Made by a program: the position numbers and the translations under genes | DNA from: Nakamurella panacisegetis | GTDB lineage: Bacteria; Actinomycetota; Actinomycetes; Mycobacteriales; Nakamurellaceae | DNA length: 64,000 nucleotides | Assembly (NCBI RefSeq): GCF_900104535.1 | Contig: NZ_LT629710.1 | Location: forward strand, 4,313,501 to 4,377,500 | Direction: 5' to 3' | Shown: one piece after another, positions 63,282-64,000 of the stretch | Numbering within the stretch: position 1 is the stretch's first letter | How the letters are laid out: each line of letters opens with the position of its first letter | Notes under the pieces: generated by a model | The model's input: the letters and a program-made list of their open reading frames with translations, nothing else | What the model was told of the DNA's origin: nothing | The model's database searches: none

Positions 63282-64000
63282 ATGCACGTGTCCGTCCGCG
63301 GCTTTGACCCGGCATCCTCCCCGGCCGGGCCGGGCATCCGTCTGGAGGCCGATCCTGACCTGGTCATCGCGGCCGCTCGCACCGAGACCCAGGTCCTGGC
63401 CGCACTGCAGGTGACGGCCGACCAGGGGCTGACCGCCGCGCAGGTGGCGGAGCGGCAGGCCCGTTACGGCCCCAACGCGGTGACCTCGCACCGAGCCCGA
63501 TTCCTGCCGGTGCTGTGGCACCAGCTGCGGTCGCCGCTGCTGGCCCTCCTGCTGACCGCCGCGGTGGCCTCCTATTTCGTCGGCGAACGCAGTGACGCGG
63601 TCATCATCGGTGTGATCGTCGCTCTGTCGGTCGGGCTCGGTCTCGTGAACGAGTACCGGGCTGAGAAGGCGGCGGAGGCCCTGCATTCGCGGATCCGTCA
63701 CAACTGCGTGGCCACCCGGGACGGGCACCGGGCCGTCGTGGACGTGCGGGAGCTGGTCCCCGGCGACATCGTCGAGCTGGCCCTCGGCGACATCGTGCCG
63801 GCCGATCTCCGCCTGCTGCAGGCGTCCGATCTGGAATGCGACGAGGCCATCCTCACCGGCGAGTCGACGGCGGCCGAGAAGAACGTGGCCCGCGTCCCCG
63901 ACCACACGGCGGTGGCCGACCTGACCTGCTGCGCTCTGATGGGTACGGTGGTGCACGCCGGGCGCGGGCGCGGGGTGGTGGTGTCCACCGGCCCCCACAC
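63282..64000 (+). CDS. cation-transporting P-type ATPase, N-terminal part (cut by window end)
   Basis: About 239 codons of a second P-type ATPase. A cation-ATPase N-terminal domain (LTAAQVAERQARYGPNAV) is followed by M1-M2 (LLALLLTAAVASYFVGER; AVIIGVIVALSVGLGLVNEY). The actuator domain has ELVPGDIVELALGDIVPADLRL and the TGES motif (ILTGESTAAEK). The layout resembles Mg2+-transporting MgtA-type or related P-type pumps. The phosphorylation domain lies outside the window. The ribosome site is weak. It is behind a DosR-box-like site. Confidence 0.8.
   Translation, partial: MHVSVRGFDPASSPAGPGIRLEADPDLVIAAARTETQVLAALQVTADQGLTAAQVAERQARYGPNAVTSHRARFLPVLWHQLRSPLLALLLTAAVASYFVGERSDAVIIGVIVALSVGLGLVNEYRAEKAAEALHSRIRHNCVATRDGHRAVVDVRELVPGDIVELALGDIVPADLRLLQASDLECDEAILTGESTAAEKNVARVPDHTAVADLTCCALMGTVVHAGRGRGVVVSTGPH

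Overview
The window is high-GC DNA with GC-rich third codon positions, GTG/TTG starts, 4-nt start/stop overlaps and actinobacterial families: a DevR/DosR-like regulator, GAF-ANTAR protein, tandem universal stress proteins and triple-BON proteins. I read it as an Actinomycetota chromosome, perhaps a Nakamurella/Frankineae-type soil organism, but the genus is a guess. I saw no tRNA, rRNA, IS element, phage gene or CRISPR array.

Left part (1-8 kb): a tightly overlapping operon for hydroxyproline/D-amino-acid catabolism. It has a semialdehyde dehydrogenase, a GntR/FCD regulator, an ornithine-cyclodeaminase-family reductase, a three-subunit FAD/[2Fe-2S] amine dehydrogenase and a two-cysteine proline racemase-family epimerase, followed by a luciferase-like flavin oxidoreductase.

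8-30 kb: a ring-opening (hydantoinase/oxoprolinase) district. It holds an amidohydrolase plus a hyuB-hyuA pair, a sugar-type ABC importer, a degenerate HyuA-like protein with a DUF917 protein and a PucR-type regulator, a second hyuB-hyuA pair, an M17 aminopeptidase and a NitT/TauT-type ABC transporter. A CitA/CitB-like two-component system lies divergently, across a promoter region with six copies of a TTYTGCKC octamer. Several perfect long hairpins separate convergent units.

32-40 kb: a glycan-use operon, probably for beta-mannosides. In transcription order on the minus strand it is lacI, lipoprotein binding protein, two permeases, GH130 enzyme and a secreted glycosidase-like protein. The lacI promoter has a perfect 12-bp operator overlapping a TTGACA-N18-TTTAAT promoter.

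40-64 kb: a large dormancy/hypoxia-type island equivalent in content to the Mycobacterium tuberculosis DosR regulon. It carries a DevS-like two-GAF kinase, a DevR-like regulator, an Acg-type nitroreductase, a flavodoxin, five universal stress proteins, a DoxX-like protein, Hsp20, a kinase/P-loop protein like Rv2004c, a DUF1918 protein, an alcohol dehydrogenase, two P-type ATPases, four BON-domain proteins, GAF-ANTAR and TetR regulators and very small proteins. About fifteen copies of a DosR-box-like motif (GGGACCTTCGGCCCTA and variants) sit 34-170 nt in front of these units, which suggests the whole island is one regulon. The DevS gene has a sharply bounded internal segment with aberrant codon use, and one alpha/beta hydrolase appears internally deleted.
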